Positions 62,513 to 64,000 of a stretch of DNA of 64,000 nt are shown piece by piece; position 1 is the stretch's first letter, and every line of letters starts with the position of its first letter. Both the position numbers and the translations under genes were made by a program. The DNA comes from Paenibacillus elgii NBRC 100335 (GTDB taxonomy: Bacteria > Bacillota > Bacilli > Paenibacillales > NBRC-103111), in the NCBI RefSeq assembly GCF_004000865.1, contig NZ_BIMB01000005.1:1-64000 (forward strand), given 5' to 3'. The notes beneath the pieces were generated by a model. That model did not search any database and had not been told where the DNA came from. It saw nothing but the letters and a program-made list of their open reading frames with translations.

Positions 62513-64000
62513 TTAATCCTCGATCGTCGACATGTCGCCCGTCGGCAAATTCAATTCCCACGCTTTCAGCACGCGGCGCATAATTTTGCCGCTTCGCGTT
62601 TTGGGAAGCTTGTCCTTGAACTCGATTTCACGAGGCGCCGCATGAGCGGACAAGCCGGTTTTGACGAATCGGACAATCTGCTCCTTCAGCTCCTCTGATG
62701 CCGTATAGCCGTCCCGCAGCGCAATGAACGCTTTGATCACTTCGCCCCGCATCGGGTCCGGCTTGCCGATGACGCCCGCCTCCGCAACCGCCGGATGCTC
62801 TACCAGCTTGCTCTCGACCTCGAAGGGCCCGACCCGCTCGCCCGCGGTGTTGATCACATCGTCAACGCGACCCTGGAACCAGAAGTAACCGTCCTCGTCG
62901 CGGAAAGCGGAGTCTCCCGATACATACCAGCCCTTGAAGCGGAAATACTCCTCGTACTTGGACGGATTGTTCCAAATGCGGCGCATCATGGACGGCCATG
63001 CCGTTTTGATCGCCAGATTTCCCATGCAGTAGGGCTCCAAAATACGGCCCTCGTCGTCCAAAATGGCCGCGTCCACGCCAGGAATCGGCTTGCCCATCGA
63101 GCCCGGCTTGATCGCCATCCCGGGGTAATTGCAGATGAGCTGGCCGCCGGTCTCCGTCATCCACCAGGTGTCGTGGATGCGCTGCTTGAATACGTTCAAT
63201 CCCCAGCGGACGACTTCCGGATTCAAAGGCTCGCCGACGCTGAGCACATGGCGGAGCTTGGACAGATCGAATCCGGACACCAGCTCGTCCCCGGCTCCCA
63301 TCAGCATGCGGAAAGCGGTAGGCGCACTGTACCAGACGGTAACGCCGTATTTTTGCAGGGTAGCGTACCAATCCGCCGGCTTGAATCGTCCCCCGCGGAT
63401 CACGTTCGTTGCGCCGTTGAGCCACGGGGCGAACACGCCGTAAGACGTCCCGGTCACCCAGCCCGGATCGGCCGTGCACCAATACACGTCATCTTCCTTC
63501 AGGTCAAGCACGATTTTGCCCGTATAGTAATGTTGAACCATCGCATCATGGACGTGAAGCACGCCTTTGGGCTTGCCGGTGGAACCAGAGGTATAATGCA
63601 GAATGAGGCCGTCCTCGCGGTCCATCCAATCGAGGTCCAGCTCCTCGGAAGCGCTTTCCATTGCTTGGTGGAAATCGACCTGCCCCTGCTCCAGCCTTAG
63701 GTCGTGTCCGACCAGAATCACATGCTTCAGATGGGGCAAATCCTGAACCGGGATGCGCGGAAGCTGGGAAGGCGACGTGACGATCGCCACGGCCTGACTA
63801 TCTTCCAAGCGGTCCTTCACGGCCGTTTCCATAAAGGCTTCGAACAAAGGACCGGCAATCGCGCCGACTTTGATAATCCCGAGAAGCGCAAAGTACAACT
63901 CGGGAGAACGGGGCATGAAAATAAATACGCGGTCCCCTTTTCCAATGCCCAGTTGACGAAGCACGTTACCGAAGCGGTTGGAACTGCTTTTTATTTGTCC
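62513..64000 (-). CDS. acsA: Acetyl-CoA synthetase, 5' end outside window
   Basis: 495 residues are visible; the frame stays open to the right edge, and about 75 residues of the usual ~570 are missing. It shows RVFIFMPRSPELYFALLGI, the A3 loop LHYTSGSTGKPKG, WMTETGGQ (A5), YVSGDSAFRDEDGYFWFQGR (A7-A8) and PKTRSGKIMRRVL with the lysine that is acetylated to switch the enzyme off. It makes acetyl-CoA from acetate, CoA and ATP, yielding AMP. The acetate released by AmiE from acetamide would be a natural substrate. Confidence 0.95.
   Translation of the reverse strand, partial: GQIKSSSNRFGNVLRQLGIGKGDRVFIFMPRSPELYFALLGIIKVGAIAGPLFEAFMETAVKDRLEDSQAVAIVTSPSQLPRIPVQDLPHLKHVILVGHDLRLEQGQVDFHQAMESASEELDLDWMDREDGLILHYTSGSTGKPKGVLHVHDAMVQHYYTGKIVLDLKEDDVYWCTADPGWVTGTSYGVFAPWLNGATNVIRGGRFKPADWYATLQKYGVTVWYSAPTAFRMLMGAGDELVSGFDLSKLRHVLSVGEPLNPEVVRWGLNVFKQRIHDTWWMTETGGQLICNYPGMAIKPGSMGKPIPGVDAAILDDEGRILEPYCMGNLAIKTAWPSMMRRIWNNPSKYEEYFRFKGWYVSGDSAFRDEDGYFWFQGRVDDVINTAGERVGPFEVESKLVEHPAVAEAGVIGKPDPMRGEVIKAFIALRDGYTASEELKEQIVRFVKTGLSAHAAPREIEFKDKLPKTRSGKIMRRVLKAWELNLPTGDMSTIED

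Overview
The window looks like chromosome of a Paenibacillaceae-type member of the Bacillales. The support is AGGAGG-type ribosome sites on nearly every gene, GlnK/GlnL, DppABCDE-YkfABC, YhbH and SpoVR homologues in Bacillus-like arrangements, short holin-like peptides, intrinsic terminators, and a fairly GC-rich coding bias broken by an AT-rich island at the left edge. No rRNA, tRNA, CRISPR array, phage or intact insertion sequence is visible.

Layout, left to right. 1-2.2 kb: AT-rich island with two secreted proteins on the minus strand; one carries three copies of a ~143-residue domain and a YD/RHS-like tail. 2.3-7.0 kb: small Cys protein, GH95 fucosidase, divergent LysR regulator and EamA exporter. 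7.4-12.1 kb: secreted protein, ABC exporter and two-component pair in one operon. 12.3-17.3 kb: an S66 peptidase paralogue lacking its usual serine, pentapeptide-repeat, MmcQ/YjbR, LacI, metallo-hydrolase and Lrp/AsnC genes. 17.5-20.5 kb: MarR-ArsA-small protein-SRPBCC-DUF6463 operon with the same palindrome ahead of marR and arsA. 20.6-21.1 kb: holin-like peptide and an inverted-repeat element. 21.1-25.1 kb: cyoABCD quinol oxidase. 25.3-30.7 kb: two membrane/lipoprotein genes, then a glutamate-type symporter divergent from GlnK-GlnL. 30.8-39.9 kb: a complete murein-peptide operon, dppABCDE-ykfABC. 40.1-41.6 kb: small genes. 41.7-48.7 kb: two-module reductase-terminated NRPS with a long structured leader. 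48.9-51.9 kb: formate/nitrite channel, Fic protein, unknown protein. 52.0-54.8 kb: yhbH-spoVR and a second holin-like peptide. 54.9-61.7 kb: a broken lipoprotein gene, then an amidase system. 61.8-64.0 kb: acsA (5' end outside) and an adenylate kinase paralogue.

The most striking system is at 56.3-61.7 kb. An AmiE amidase, AmiB-like ClpB-type ATPase and AmiS/UreI channel form an operon. The divergent regulator is a single protein joining an AmiC-like amide sensor to a sigma-54 AAA+ activator (GAFTGA intact) and a Fis-type HTH. A consensus -24/-12 promoter lies upstream of amiE, with two near-identical 17-bp candidate activator sites behind it. This replaces the AmiC/AmiR antitermination logic known from Pseudomonas by sigma-54 activation in one polypeptide. 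The second highlight is the NRPS (A-T-C-A-T-R), whose hand-read pocket residues suggest a branched aliphatic residue followed by proline, released as an aldehyde.

Several operators could be read by eye: two FNR-type boxes (cyoA, formate/nitrite channel), a GlnL-like direct repeat ahead of the symporter, a MarR palindrome pair, and a LacI-type palindrome. Two probable frameshifted genes (51.7-51.9 kb and 54.9-55.8 kb) are annotated as pseudogenes. All family calls come from reading the translated sequence; no database search was run.
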